From Streptomyces sedi (GTDB lineage: Bacteria > Actinomycetota > Actinomycetes > Streptomycetales > Streptomycetaceae): DNA of 64,000 bases. The position numbers were made by a program, and so were the translations under genes. Each line of letters starts with the position of its first letter. Position 1 is the first letter of the stretch. The stretch is taken from assembly GCF_006335015.1 (NCBI RefSeq), contig NZ_VDGT01000026.1, positions 1 through 64,000 on the forward strand, read 5' to 3'. The notes under the pieces are model-generated. The model had not been told where the DNA came from, made no database searches, and saw only the letters and a list, made by a program, of their open reading frames with translations. Shown here one piece after another: positions 17,311-27,291 of this stretch.

Positions 17311-17721
17311 GCCTCTGGTCGGTCCTGCTACTCATGCCCGTGAGTCTAGGCGCCGTTTGATGCGCCGTGCCGGGTTCCAAAGTGTGGGTGGCGTGCGTCG
17401 TCGGCGAGGCCTGTCGTACACGGGGGCTATACGGCAACGACCGTGCGATAGGGATGTTTTCTGGACGTGAGCGGCAGGAGTCGATTTTCCCTGGCGTTTG
17501 TCTCGAAAACGACGGTGGTGAACACCGCCTCCGGCGCTCGTTCGCAGCGATTGGGCACTTCACGGCTGGTCACTAAGAGTCCGTGTGATCGTTCAGGTGG
17601 TGACGGCCGCATGGTGATCTTTCCGTGTATGGCCGGAAGTTAGTCGCTGTCGAGCCCCCGTAGGCGTCCGGAACCCGCTTCGTAGGGCTCGATTGTCAGT
17701 GGGGCTTGCTTCGATACCCCC
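17311..17721. other. Region between leader 1 and cas3
   Basis: About 410 bp, less GC-rich than the flanking genes, with no plausible gene. It must contain the divergent promoters for array 1 and the cas operon. TTGTCA lies about 30 bp before the cas3 start, but a matching -10 box is not convincing. Confidence 0.5.
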
Positions 17722-20610
17722 GTGACTGACGAGCGACTCAGAGTGGCGACGTGCGCAGCGCTGGACTCCCGGCTGTGGGGCAAGGAGCACGGTCTGGACA
17801 GGCCATACCCCGTGGTGTGTCACCTGCTGGATACGGGGGCGGTCTACCGCGTGCTGTGGGGGACCGTGTTGGGCGAGACCATGCGGGCCCGTATCGCCGC
17901 GGCGCTCGGTCTCACGATTGAGGAGGCGCGCGAAGTCACGGCGTTCTGGGCTGCCTTGCACGACCTCGGGAAGATCACCCCACCGTTCCAAGCCCAGGTC
18001 CCGGCCGCGTTCGGCCGACTGAGCGGGGAGTCGTTCTACCGCTTCAGTCCGGGGATCGAGAAGCGGCGCGAGTTCCGGCACGAGATGGCCACCCACTGGG
18101 CGCTGGTCGGTCTGCTGACCGAGATCGGCTACCCGGAGCACACGATGAGCCGCAGGTCCGTTGCCCACCAGGTGGCTCAGCTTCTCGGCGGTCACCACGG
18201 GCATTTCGGTGGCGTGATCCAGCGGAAGGATCTGCTGCTGGACAGCCGGCGCCGACCTGCGTTGGGTGAGGAGGGCTGGCGCGAGCAACGACGCGCCCAC
18301 CTTCGCGAAGTGCGGCGGGTCCTCGGGGCCGACGCAGTCCCTACCGCAGGGCTGCCAGCCGAGTTGGCCGTCGTCGTCGCCGGGCTCGTGGTCGTTTCCG
18401 ACTGGTTGGCCAGCCAGACATCGAGCGTCCGCGCACTTCTCCCCCCACCCGACTGGGCCGGCACGCCGGAGCAGTTGGACGCGCACTTCGCGCGTGCCGT
18501 TCTCCAGGCCGAGGACGCCGTCGGCAGAAGTCGCCTCGGCCGAGCGCGCTTCGACGAACGAAGCTTCGACGCGGTCTTCCCCTTCTCGCCGAACCCTCTC
18601 CAGCGGGACATCGTCGAGCAGTTGCCGGCGTTGGTCGAGGAACGGGGACCGGGGCTCGTTCTGGTGACCGCGCCCACCGGGGACGGGAAGACGGAGGCCG
18701 CTCTGTTCGCCGCGTCCGTCCTGGGGCGCGCCGCTGACGCCCGGGGCCTGTACTTCGCGTTGCCCACGATGGCGACGGCCGACGGGATGTTCCCTCGCGT
18801 GCGGAAGTACGCCAAGGCCGCGCTGTCGGGCGAACGCGCGCTCACCCTCCTCCACTCCATGGCGTGGCTCAGCCCCGTCTACGCCGACGACCCCGCCGAC
18901 GAGCCGGATGGGGTCGACGCCCCGACCGAGTTGGGGGAGGTCAGCGCGACGCTGGCCACGGTCATCGAGTCCGACGGCTGGTTGCGTGGCGCCAGGCGGC
19001 CGATCCTGGCGTCTCTCGGTGCCGGGACCATCGACCAGGCCCTGGCGGCGATGCTGCCCGTCAAGCACAACGCGCTCCGGCTCTTCGGGCTGTCGGAGAA
19101 GGTCTTCATCGTTGACGAGGCGCACGCCTACGGGCCCTGGATGCAGCAGCATCTGGTGCGCCTTCTCGAATGGCTCGGAGCGATGAGGACGCCGGTCGTG
19201 CTTCTCTCGGCGACACTCACCGGGCAGGCCGCCGGCTCCCTCGTGGAGGCCTATCGCCGGGGCGCCGGCTTCACGGAACCGCTGGAGTTCGAACCCTGTT
19301 ACCCGGGCTGGCTGTTCGCGGACGTGCGAACGGGTCAGGTCACGAAGCCACGGCCCACGGGAACGCTGCGTGGTCGAACCCTCGACGTCGATCTCCGGAT
19401 GGTCGCCTGGGACGTCAGGGAGCCGCACCTCAACCCCACCCGGCAGGGCGGGCGTCGGGCGGTCCTTCGCGAGGTACTCGCCCCGATCTCGGCTGAGGGC
19501 GGCACCGCGCTGGTCTGCTGCACGACCGTCGCCGAAGCGCAGCAGACGTATCGCGACCTGTGCGGGGCGTTTCCCGAACTGGCGGAACGGGACGGCGGCA
19601 TCCGCCTGCTGCACTCACGCTTCCCCGCCCACGAGCGCCAACGAATCAGCGAGGAGTGCGAAGCGGCCTACGGCAAGCTCCGCACCGACCAGGGCGACTC
19701 CCCGGTGGAAGCCCGGCCGGGCTCGATCCTGGTGGCCACCCAGGTCGTCGAGCAGTCGCTCGATCTGGACTTCGACCTCGTCGTCAGCGATCTGGCGCCG
19801 TTGGCCCAGCTCCTGCAACGCGCCGGCCGCTGCTGCCGCCACGCCCGAGGGCGGTCCGGCCGGCCCACTTGGCTCGCCGACGAGGACCGCCCACCTCTGG
19901 TGGTTCTGGCCCCGGCCGGCAGCACCAGCGCCTCGGGACTCCCCGGCGCGATGACCGCGGTCTACGACCCGAGCCTGCTGGTCCGCACGGTGACCCTGCT
20001 CGACCAGCTCCCCGACGGCCGGATCGCCGTACCCGACGACGTTCAGCACCTCGTCGACGAGGTGTACGCGGAGGATTTCACGCATGGGCTGGATGAGGCG
20101 GCGCGGAGCGAACTCAAGGGAATGGATCTCGATCGGAGCGCCCGCGAGATGGTCGAGAAGAGCATGGCGGCGACGGTCGACGTGGTCTCGCCCGACGGCG
20201 TGTATGGCGATCTCGGCCGGCTGAGCAAGCGGGACTTGGGCGTCACGGAGGATCTTCTGACCACCCGCCTCGGCGCGGACACCGGCCGGGTGCTCTGCCT
20301 CTACAAGCAGTCGCCGGACCGCTTCACCCTGGACCGGGAAGGGACGGTTCCCCTGCCACGCGACTGGGACAAGCGGCCATCGCGCGACTCGGTGCGTCAG
20401 CTCATACGGTTCGTGACCCCGGTCCCGGGCAAGTGGGCGCGCGAGGCGGACGGCCTGAAGAAACGGCCGGAGAGCTGGGAGAAGCAGGCGCTGCTTCGGG
20501 AGTTGGTACTGCTCCCCATGACGTCGTCCGCCGCAGGCGGCGTCTGGAGCGTTGAGGTCGGGAGCGGCGTTCTCTCCAGCTCGCACGTCGGGCTTGAGCT
20601 GAGTGGTTGA
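17722..20610 (+). CDS. cas3: CRISPR-associated helicase-nuclease Cas3 (type I-E)
   Basis: 962 residues. Cas3 is recruited by Cascade to the R-loop and degrades target DNA 3' to 5'. An N-terminal HD nuclease domain (~1-260) carries HDLGKITPPF with the HD pair at 80-81 and GGHHGHFGG further on. The SF2 helicase part has Walker A APTGDGKT near 318, the DEAH box in IVDEAHAYG near 464, SATL, and motif VI QLLQRAGRCCRH. The GTG at 17722 begins the family-typical N-terminus (CAALDSRLWGKE). Full length and intact, it is the first gene of the operon. A decayed copy of its first third lies at 30984-31401. Confidence 0.96.
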   Translation: MTDERLRVATCAALDSRLWGKEHGLDRPYPVVCHLLDTGAVYRVLWGTVLGETMRARIAAALGLTIEEAREVTAFWAALHDLGKITPPFQAQVPAAFGRLSGESFYRFSPGIEKRREFRHEMATHWALVGLLTEIGYPEHTMSRRSVAHQVAQLLGGHHGHFGGVIQRKDLLLDSRRRPALGEEGWREQRRAHLREVRRVLGADAVPTAGLPAELAVVVAGLVVVSDWLASQTSSVRALLPPPDWAGTPEQLDAHFARAVLQAEDAVGRSRLGRARFDERSFDAVFPFSPNPLQRDIVEQLPALVEERGPGLVLVTAPTGDGKTEAALFAASVLGRAADARGLYFALPTMATADGMFPRVRKYAKAALSGERALTLLHSMAWLSPVYADDPADEPDGVDAPTELGEVSATLATVIESDGWLRGARRPILASLGAGTIDQALAAMLPVKHNALRLFGLSEKVFIVDEAHAYGPWMQQHLVRLLEWLGAMRTPVVLLSATLTGQAAGSLVEAYRRGAGFTEPLEFEPCYPGWLFADVRTGQVTKPRPTGTLRGRTLDVDLRMVAWDVREPHLNPTRQGGRRAVLREVLAPISAEGGTALVCCTTVAEAQQTYRDLCGAFPELAERDGGIRLLHSRFPAHERQRISEECEAAYGKLRTDQGDSPVEARPGSILVATQVVEQSLDLDFDLVVSDLAPLAQLLQRAGRCCRHARGRSGRPTWLADEDRPPLVVLAPAGSTSASGLPGAMTAVYDPSLLVRTVTLLDQLPDGRIAVPDDVQHLVDEVYAEDFTHGLDEAARSELKGMDLDRSAREMVEKSMAATVDVVSPDGVYGDLGRLSKRDLGVTEDLLTTRLGADTGRVLCLYKQSPDRFTLDREGTVPLPRDWDKRPSRDSVRQLIRFVTPVPGKWAREADGLKKRPESWEKQALLRELVLLPMTSSAAGGVWSVEVGSGVLSSSHVGLELSG

Positions 20611-20694
20611 GCGACGGCAGTGCCTACGCATCCGCCGTCGCCCGTCCCCCGTCGTCGGAGTTCTGGAACCCGCCACCTTCATGAGGAGAAAACG

Positions 20695-22317
20695 ATGTCC
20701 CCGGGCAGATACAGCCTGCTCAACGCCCCTTGGATTCCCGTGCGTTGGGTCCCACCCGCGGAGGGTTCCGCGACGGATGACCTACCCGAACACGTCGGGT
20801 TCGCCGAGCTGTTGCGCCGTGCCCATGAGATCGCGGGGTTGGCCGTGGTGGACCCGCCGGCGCACTCCGCGCTGTTGCGGGTGCTGTACGCGCTGACCGT
20901 GCGTGTCACCGGCCTCGACAGGGTGGACACCTCGGAGGACGACTGGGCCGACCGGCGTCAACAGGTGTGGGAGGACGGTCGGCTGCCGGTCGACGGGATC
21001 GCGGAGTACGCCGACCGCTATGCGCACCGCTTCCTCGCGTTCGACCCCGAGGGGGGACGTCCGTGGATGCAGGACCCGAGGCTGGAGAAGCAGTGCGACC
21101 CGGCCAAAACCGCCGGGGTCAACAAGCTGGTCGTGACGCGGCCCGCGGGCAACAACCATGCCTGGTTCCGCCACAACTCGGACGCGAAGCCGGATCTGCC
21201 GACGGTTTCGGAGGCCGTTCTCAACCTGCTGGTGTGGCACTACTGGGGGCCCTCAGGGCGGTGCTCCGCCCGAGAGGTGGACGGGGAGAAGACCGCCAGC
21301 GCGACGGCGGGCCCGCTTCGGACCGCTCTGTCGTACCACCCGGAGGGGGAGACGCTCTTCGAGACGCTGCTGGCCGGGCTCGTGCCGCCTGACCCGCGCG
21401 ACCGGCTCGACGAGGACTACTGCCCTTGGGAGTTGGCGGAGCTGCCGGACCCCGCCGCGGTGCCGAGGGAGCCGGTGGGGCCCTGCTCCCGGCTGACCTG
21501 CCGCTCCCAGCACGCGCTGCTGCTCGTACCGGACGACGACTCGCGCGACGACCACGGCACGCCCACCCTGGTGCGCGACGCGTACATCACCTGGGGAAAC
21601 CGGGCGGGACGCATGGCGAGGGACGACGACTTCCTCATCTGGCAGATCAGCCAGCAGGGCAACCGCTACCCGCGCCCGGCGGACTCGCGGCGCGCGCTCT
21701 GGCGAGACCTGGACGCGTTGCTGCTCGCTGAGCCGGGGGGTTCGGCTCGGGCCAAGCGGCCGAAGGTGTTCGACTCGGCCGCCGAGATGCCCGAGGAGGT
21801 CGAACTCCGGGTACGCGCCCTCGGATTTGAGCAGGACGGCCAGGCCAAGGACACGCAGTTCGTCGACGGCTCCACGCCGCCGGTTCTCGGATTCGTGGAG
21901 GAGAGGCTCCCGCAGATCGCTTACCCCGTCGCCGAGCTGAAGGAGTTGGGCGAGCGTTACGGCTTCCGTATGGACCGGGCGCTGAAGCGGGCCTGGAAGA
22001 CGTACATGGACGATCCCAAGGGCGACGCGGACGCGTGGACGACGCCTGCCAAGGCCCGGTACTGGCCCGCGGCGGAGGACCAGTTCTGGGCCGTCTTTCG
22101 GGAGTTGAGCCGCGATCCCGCACGGATCGATACGGGCTTCGACTTCGAGGGCGCCCGTAGGGCCTTTCTCCGGCTCGCGGAGAACGCCTACGACGAGGTC
22201 ACGCGCAGCGTCACGGGGAGCCAACGGGGCGCCAAGGCGGTGTTCGAGGCACGTGTCGGACTGCGGCTGCCTTCCGGGAACAGACCGACGCAGGGGCTGA
22301 CAGCCGACAGGAGCTGA
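20695..22317 (+). CDS. cse1: Cascade large subunit Cse1/CasA (Cas8e)
   Basis: 540 residues. It starts SLLNAPWIPVRW, the hallmark N-terminus of Cse1, and contains the LFAF-like segment HRFLAFDPEGGRPWMQD and GNNHAWFRHN. The subunit recognises the PAM and helps open the target duplex. The ATG at 20695 is preceded by GAGGAGAAAACG. It lies 84 bp after cas3. The length is normal for the family. Confidence 0.95.
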   Translation: MSPGRYSLLNAPWIPVRWVPPAEGSATDDLPEHVGFAELLRRAHEIAGLAVVDPPAHSALLRVLYALTVRVTGLDRVDTSEDDWADRRQQVWEDGRLPVDGIAEYADRYAHRFLAFDPEGGRPWMQDPRLEKQCDPAKTAGVNKLVVTRPAGNNHAWFRHNSDAKPDLPTVSEAVLNLLVWHYWGPSGRCSAREVDGEKTASATAGPLRTALSYHPEGETLFETLLAGLVPPDPRDRLDEDYCPWELAELPDPAAVPREPVGPCSRLTCRSQHALLLVPDDDSRDDHGTPTLVRDAYITWGNRAGRMARDDDFLIWQISQQGNRYPRPADSRRALWRDLDALLLAEPGGSARAKRPKVFDSAAEMPEEVELRVRALGFEQDGQAKDTQFVDGSTPPVLGFVEERLPQIAYPVAELKELGERYGFRMDRALKRAWKTYMDDPKGDADAWTTPAKARYWPAAEDQFWAVFRELSRDPARIDTGFDFEGARRAFLRLAENAYDEVTRSVTGSQRGAKAVFEARVGLRLPSGNRPTQGLTADRS

Positions 22318-22355
22318 GCGGGACCCACAAGATCAAGATGGAGGGGAGACAGACC

Positions 22356-23105
22356 TTGACCACCACCGAGTCGCCAAAGCTCGATCGGGCGGCGAAGCAC
22401 CGTCAGAGGCTCGTCGCGTACGTGAACTGGATCGACCGCACCTGTTCTGAGAATCCGGGCGCCCGGGTCGCGCTCCGAGCCGGGCTACGGCAGAACATCA
22501 ACAACCGCGCCACCTTCGCGATGAACCGCTACATCGCCCCATGGCTCCCGGAGAACGCCCCCGACGCCACCCAGCGGGCCTACTTCACCGTCGCCGCGTT
22601 GATCGCTTCCCGTCCCCGGGCCGCGCAGGACGAGGACGACGAGGACGAGGCCCCGGAGGGAGCGAACGCCGAGCGCCCCGACAGCGGCCCCGGCTCCACC
22701 GGCGCCGGCGACGAGGCCGAGTCCGCTGCGCCGGCCGAGCCCGAGGAACCCGAGCGTTGGGGACCCAGCCTGGGCAGCGCCTTCGCCGAGGCCGTGGCGG
22801 AAGCCCCCGGCAGGGACGGGGAGATGAGGGAGAGCGCGGCGGAGAGCCGTTTGAACATGCTCACCCGGCAGGGCACCAACGGCATCCACCGGAGCCTGCC
22901 CGCGTCCGTTCTCTATCTCCGCCAGCTCGACGTTCCCGTCGACTGGGCCCAGCTGCTGGCCGACCTCATCGCCTGGCCGGACCATTCCGGGCGCATCGCC
23001 CGGCGCTGGCTCCAGGACTTCTACCGCCGGCGTCACCGCGACGCGCACCAGGCCGGCGGGGACGGGGAGACCCCGGGGAACTCCCCCGAAGAGCCCCCGG
23101 CATAG
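22356..23105 (+). CDS. cse2: Cascade small subunit Cse2/CasB (Cas11e) with acidic insertion
   Basis: About 249 residues. The N-terminal helical part (RLVAYVNWIDRTC, ARVALRAGL, YFTVAALIA) and the C-terminal WAQLLADLIAW...RRWLQDFYRR are typical of Cse2, which lines the Cascade belly and stabilises the R-loop. Between them lies a low-complexity acidic stretch of about 45 residues (DEDDEDEAPEGANAERP ... AEPEEPER) that makes the protein longer than usual. TTG at 22356 is preferred because GGAGGGG precedes it at good spacing. ATG at 22338 is in frame but lacks a binding site. Confidence 0.9.
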   Translation: MTTTESPKLDRAAKHRQRLVAYVNWIDRTCSENPGARVALRAGLRQNINNRATFAMNRYIAPWLPENAPDATQRAYFTVAALIASRPRAAQDEDDEDEAPEGANAERPDSGPGSTGAGDEAESAAPAEPEEPERWGPSLGSAFAEAVAEAPGRDGEMRESAAESRLNMLTRQGTNGIHRSLPASVLYLRQLDVPVDWAQLLADLIAWPDHSGRIARRWLQDFYRRRHRDAHQAGGDGETPGNSPEEPPA

Positions 23106-23186
23106 TCCGGCCCGACGCCCCTGGCTCGCACCCGGTGCCCGCCTTCCAGACCTTTCGAAGCCATCAACAGCAGCATGGAGAAGACC

Positions 23187-24413
23187 GTGTCCGCAATGCC
23201 TCGTCCTGCCCGTTTCATCGACATTCACGTGATTCAGTCGGTCCCCTTCGCCAATCTGAACAGGGACGATACGAATTCGGTGAAGACCGTTCAGTACGGC
23301 AACGCCCAGCGCACACGGGTGAGTAGCCAGTCCTGGAAGCGCGCGGCGCGGGAGAAGTTCCAGGAGGAGATCGGCGAACGAGCCCTTCGCACACGCCGGA
23401 TCGGCGAGCGCGTCACGCGCGAGTTGGCGGAGGCGCGTGGCTGGCCGCTGCCCCTCGCCGAGCGCGCCGGCGCCCACGTGGCCGCCGGCAGCAGCATCAA
23501 GTTCGAGCTGGCGAAGGAGAAGCCGAGGGAGGGAGCGGAGGGCGGTACGGCGAAGAAGGACACCAAGACGGTCGTCCCCAACAAGGTGTTCACCAACGCG
23601 CTGGTGTACGTCCCGGAGACCGCCGTGCGGGAGCTGGCGGACATCGCCGAGGAGCACCGCGAGAAGCTGGAGTCCGCCAAGGACATCAAGAAGCCTGCCG
23701 ACAAGAGCGTGCTGCCCCAGGCGGCGATCGACGGTGTGCTGAAAGCGCGCAACGGTGTGATCAACCTCTTCGGCCGGATGCTCGCCGAGGTCGACGACGC
23801 CGGCGTGGACGGGGCCGTTCAGGTCGCGCACGCGATGACCACCCACGAGACCGACGTGGAGTTCGACTACTTCTCGGCCGTGGACGACATCAGCCAGGAG
23901 TGGAACGACGCCACCGGCAGCGGTCACATGGGGCACGGCCAGTACAGCGCCGGCACGTTCTACCGTTTCGCCACCCTTGATCTGGAGGAGCTGGCGGGCA
24001 ACCTCGGCGACGACCCCGCGAGCGTGCGCGAGCTGACCGGTGCGTTCCTCGCGACGTTCGTCGAGTCGTTGCCCGGTGCCAAGAAGAACTCCACCGCCCC
24101 GTACACCCCTCCCGGGCTCATCCATCTCGCCGTCCGCGCCGACCGGCCGCTCTCCTTCGCCGCCGCCTTCGAGAAGCCGGTGACGTCCTCGCGCGGTCAG
24201 GGCTTCGAGGAGCCCTCCGTCGCCCGGCTGACGGCCTACGCGGCGCAGGCCAACAAGATGCTGGGCAGCCGTCGGCTGCTGACCTCCGGCTGGACCAGCA
24301 TCGGGCACGAGGACGCGAAGCACGTGGGGGACCGGTACGACGGCATCGAGGAGCTGGTGGAGGCCACGCTGCTCGGTGCCCTGGGCGAGAAGACCGGCGA
24401 GGTCTCCTCGTGA
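23187..24413 (+). CDS. cas7: Cascade backbone subunit Cas7e/Cse4/CasC
   Basis: 408 residues. It contains RFIDIHVIQSVPFANLNRDD and RTRVSSQSWKRAAR, the conserved start of Cas7e, and later HAMTTHETDVEFDYFSAVDD. Six copies per complex normally bind the crRNA. GTG at 23187 follows GGAGAAGACC; ATG at 23196 or 23175 is possible. The stop overlaps the cas5 start by 4 bp. Confidence 0.95.
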   Translation: MSAMPRPARFIDIHVIQSVPFANLNRDDTNSVKTVQYGNAQRTRVSSQSWKRAAREKFQEEIGERALRTRRIGERVTRELAEARGWPLPLAERAGAHVAAGSSIKFELAKEKPREGAEGGTAKKDTKTVVPNKVFTNALVYVPETAVRELADIAEEHREKLESAKDIKKPADKSVLPQAAIDGVLKARNGVINLFGRMLAEVDDAGVDGAVQVAHAMTTHETDVEFDYFSAVDDISQEWNDATGSGHMGHGQYSAGTFYRFATLDLEELAGNLGDDPASVRELTGAFLATFVESLPGAKKNSTAPYTPPGLIHLAVRADRPLSFAAAFEKPVTSSRGQGFEEPSVARLTAYAAQANKMLGSRRLLTSGWTSIGHEDAKHVGDRYDGIEELVEATLLGALGEKTGEVSS

Positions 24414-25267
24414 CCAGTTCGGAAGCCGAAGACCGGCCCGGTCTGCTGCTGCGGCTGGCCGGTCCGCTCCAGTCCTGGGGCGAGAAGAGCCACTTCACCG
24501 AGCGGGACACCGCAAGGTTCCCGACCCGTTCCGGCGTCATTGGGATGCTCGCCGCCGCGCTCGGCCGCAAGCGTGGCGAGCCGCTGGACGACCTGACCGC
24601 CCTCTCGCTGACCGTGCGCGAGGACCGGCCGGGCGTGATGACGACCGACCTGCACACGGTGGGAGGCGGCCTGCCGAACCGCGACACCGTCACCACCGCC
24701 GAGGGCAAGAAGCGTGGCGGCGCGACCGCCACGCTGCTCAGCCACCGCGACTACCTCGCCGACGCGGCGTTCACCGTCGCGCTGACGAGCACCCTCGGCG
24801 GGCCGGACGCGGAGGCCCTGGACCGGTACGCCGAGGCACTCCGCGAGCCACGCTGGCCGTTCTACCTCGGTCGGCGCTCCTGCCCGCCCGAGGGTCCTGT
24901 GCTGCTGGCGCGGAGCGACCGGGCGCTGGAGGAGCTGGTCGGGCTGCCGGTCTCGGCCGAACGTGCCAAGGGCGCCGGTCCTTCGCACCTCGTCTTCCTT
25001 TCCGACGAGCCCCTGGACGCGCTGCCGGTGCCCGAGGAGTGGGAGTCCTCTCCGGCCGACGAGTCCGCGCGGCCGACCAGCACGATCAACGACGACCCCC
25101 GTTCCTTTCACCCGAAGCGGCGGACCTACCGGGTGCGCCCGCTCTACCGCCGCACCGTCGCCGTTCCCGAGGAACGGTTCGCCGGGCTCGGCGCCCCCTA
25201 CCTCGCCGCGCTGGAGAAGCACCTGGCGGAGCATCGGGTGCCGTCCGAGGAGGGGATGACCCCGTGA
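24410..25267 (+). CDS. cas5: Cascade subunit Cas5e/CasD
   Basis: 285 residues. LLLRLAGPLQSWGEKSHF and RFPTRSGVIGMLAAALGR are the Cas5e signature, for the RAMP protein that holds the crRNA 5' handle. The GTG start is in a GTGA overlap with cas7. Its own stop overlaps the cas6e start in the same way, so translation is coupled. Confidence 0.95.
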   Translation: MTSSEAEDRPGLLLRLAGPLQSWGEKSHFTERDTARFPTRSGVIGMLAAALGRKRGEPLDDLTALSLTVREDRPGVMTTDLHTVGGGLPNRDTVTTAEGKKRGGATATLLSHRDYLADAAFTVALTSTLGGPDAEALDRYAEALREPRWPFYLGRRSCPPEGPVLLARSDRALEELVGLPVSAERAKGAGPSHLVFLSDEPLDALPVPEEWESSPADESARPTSTINDDPRSFHPKRRTYRVRPLYRRTVAVPEERFAGLGAPYLAALEKHLAEHRVPSEEGMTP

Positions 25268-25938
25268 CCGTCTGGCTCAGCCGACTCATGCTCAACCCGC
25301 TTTCCCGCGCGGTCCAAGCCGACCTGGGGAGCAGCAAAGCGGCGATCAACCTGCATCGACGCGTGATGTCCCTCTTCCCGGAGACCGAGGGCGACGACGC
25401 GCGCGCCCAGTTCGGCGTGCTGTTCCGCGTCGAGGACGCGCCCCAGGGGTACGCCGTCCTGATCCAGAGCGCCCACGAGCCCGACTCCGCCCGCCTGCCC
25501 GAGGGCTACGGCGCGTTGCGGAGCAGGCCCCTCGACCCGCTGCTCGACGCGCTCAAGCCGGGACGCCGGATTCGCTACCGTTGCGTGGCGAACGCCGTGC
25601 GCCGCCCCGGCGCGACCACCCGCGAGCTGTACCAGCTGAAGGCCGTCGTGCCGCTGAGCGGGCGGGTCGCCGACGAGTGGTGGCAACGCAAGGCAACCGC
25701 GGCCGGCCTGGAGGTCGAAAGCGTGCTCTCCCACCCGGTCGACACGGTGCGCGGCCCGCGCGGCACCTCGGGCGAGGCCGCGAAGCAGCACATGCGGCAC
25801 CACCGCACCCAGTTCGACGGTACCGCCGTCGTCACTGACGCGGACCAGCTGCGGCAGCACATCGTCGCCGGCGTCGGGCGCGCCAAGTCCTACGGCTGCG
25901 GCCTGCTGACCGTCGCGCCCGCCGGGAGCGTCGGATGA
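25264..25938 (+). CDS. cas6e: crRNA-processing endoribonuclease Cas6e/CasE
   Basis: 224 residues. MTVWLSRLMLNPLSRAV begins the family. His31 in LHRRVMSLFP is the likely catalytic histidine, and the C-terminal glycine-rich loop is GVGRAKSYGCGLLTV. It cleaves pre-crRNA below the repeat hairpin, leaving an 8-nt 5' handle. Only one cas6e is present for the two repeat types in this block. The GTG start overlaps the cas5 stop. Confidence 0.95.
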   Translation: MTVWLSRLMLNPLSRAVQADLGSSKAAINLHRRVMSLFPETEGDDARAQFGVLFRVEDAPQGYAVLIQSAHEPDSARLPEGYGALRSRPLDPLLDALKPGRRIRYRCVANAVRRPGATTRELYQLKAVVPLSGRVADEWWQRKATAAGLEVESVLSHPVDTVRGPRGTSGEAAKQHMRHHRTQFDGTAVVTDADQLRQHIVAGVGRAKSYGCGLLTVAPAGSVG

Positions 25939-26930
25939 CCGCCACCCCACCGCGCGACCCCGGTCAGACTCCCGGCCAGGCGCGGCGCCGGCTGGCCGCA
26001 CCCACCGTCGCGATGCTGCCCCGCGTCGCCGACTCCCTGTCGTTCCTGTACCTCGACGTCGTGCGCGTGCAGCAGGACGACACCGGCGTCTGCGCCGAGA
26101 TCACCAGCGCACGCCACGGCACCGAGACCGTCTACCTGCCGACGGCCGCGCTGAGTTGCGTGCTGCTCGGCCCCGGTACGTCCGTCACCGCCCGGGCCCT
26201 GTCCACCCTGGCCCGCCACGGGACCACCGTGCTGGTCGTGGGCTCGGGCGGCGTCCGCTGCTACGCGGCGACGCTGCCGGACTCCCTCACCACCCACTGG
26301 CTGGAGCGCCAGGCCCGATCCTGGGCGAACGACGAACAACGCCTGGGCGTCGCCCGCGCGATGTACGCGAAGCGCTTCGGGAGCGGAACGGCCCCGGCCG
26401 ACGCCTCGCTCTTCCAACTGCGCGGGTTCGAGGGCGCGCGGGTCAAGGCGCACTACCAACTCCTCGCGAAGCAGTACAAGATCGGCCGCTTCCGCCGCAA
26501 CTACGACCCGGAGTCTTGGGAGGACCAGGACCCGGTGAACCTCGCGCTCTCGGCGGCCAACACCTGCCTGTACGGGATCGTCCACGCGGCGATCGTCGCG
26601 CTCGGCTGCTCCCCGGCGCTCGGTTACGTCCACAGCGGCAATCAGCAGGCGTTCGTCTACGACGTGGCCGACCTGTACAAGGCGCAGCTCACGATCCCGC
26701 TGGCGTTCTCGCTCCACGCGTCGACGAACCCCGAGGCCCAGGCCCGCCGCTCCTTCCGCGACGGGCTGCGGCTGTTCAAGCTGCTGCCGCGCGTCGTCGC
26801 GGACATCCAGCAACTGCTGGACCCGTCGGGGGAGTACGAGGCCGAGGACCCGGACGAGCAGCTTGTCGACCTCTGGGACCCGATCGCGGGCGCCATCCCC
26901 GGCGGGATCAACCACGGGTTGGCGACGTGA
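25935..26930 (+). CDS. cas1: CRISPR integrase Cas1 (type I-E)
   Basis: 331 residues. The metal-binding residues are visible: Glu in FEGARVKAHY (~166), His in GYVHSGNQQ (~232) and Asp in YDVADLYK (~245). The N-terminus TVAMLPRVADSLSFLYLD fits Cas1e. It inserts new spacers with Cas2. The ATG overlaps the cas6e stop by 4 bp. Confidence 0.96.
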   Translation: MTATPPRDPGQTPGQARRRLAAPTVAMLPRVADSLSFLYLDVVRVQQDDTGVCAEITSARHGTETVYLPTAALSCVLLGPGTSVTARALSTLARHGTTVLVVGSGGVRCYAATLPDSLTTHWLERQARSWANDEQRLGVARAMYAKRFGSGTAPADASLFQLRGFEGARVKAHYQLLAKQYKIGRFRRNYDPESWEDQDPVNLALSAANTCLYGIVHAAIVALGCSPALGYVHSGNQQAFVYDVADLYKAQLTIPLAFSLHASTNPEAQARRSFRDGLRLFKLLPRVVADIQQLLDPSGEYEAEDPDEQLVDLWDPIAGAIPGGINHGLAT

Positions 26931-26979
26931 GCCCCGGTGGCGGGGCACCGGTTCCCGGGCCGGAAGGAGGGCCGTCTCC

Positions 26980-27291
26980 GTGGCATCCATGATCGTGATC
27001 TCGGCGACGGCGGTCCCCGACCACCTTCGCGGCGCCCTCAGCCGCTGGCTGCTGGAGGTGACCCCGCAGCTCTACGTCGGCACGGTCTCGGCCCGCGTCC
27101 GCGACGAGCTGTGGACCTCGGTCAGCGCCAGCATCGCCGGCGGCACGGCGGTCCTCGCCTACCCCGACGCCAACGAACAGGGTTTCACGCTGCGCACGGC
27201 GGGAACGCGTCGCCGACACCCGCTGGACTTCGACGGGTTGACGCTGATCGGCTTCCGGAAGGAGCGTCAAGAAACGGCAAAGCCGTTCTGA
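26980..27291 (+). CDS. cas2: CRISPR adaptation protein Cas2 (type I-E)
   Basis: 103 residues. MIVISATAVPDHLRGALSRW and LEVTPQLYVGTVSARVRDELW are typical of Cas2e. GTG at 26980 is chosen because GGAAGGAGG lies 9 bp upstream; ATG at 26989 is in frame. The stop is only 18 bp from the first repeat of array 2, so the end of the gene overlaps the array 2 leader. Confidence 0.94.
   Translation: MASMIVISATAVPDHLRGALSRWLLEVTPQLYVGTVSARVRDELWTSVSASIAGGTAVLAYPDANEQGFTLRTAGTRRRHPLDFDGLTLIGFRKERQETAKPF

Noticed and set aside
17593..19614. 673-codon minus-strand frame opposite cas3
   Set aside because: It lies entirely antisense to a cas3 with all motifs intact; high-GC shadow frame.
22485..24323. 612-codon minus-strand frame opposite cse2 and cas7
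   Set aside because: Spans two well-supported genes in antisense and has no recognisable domain.
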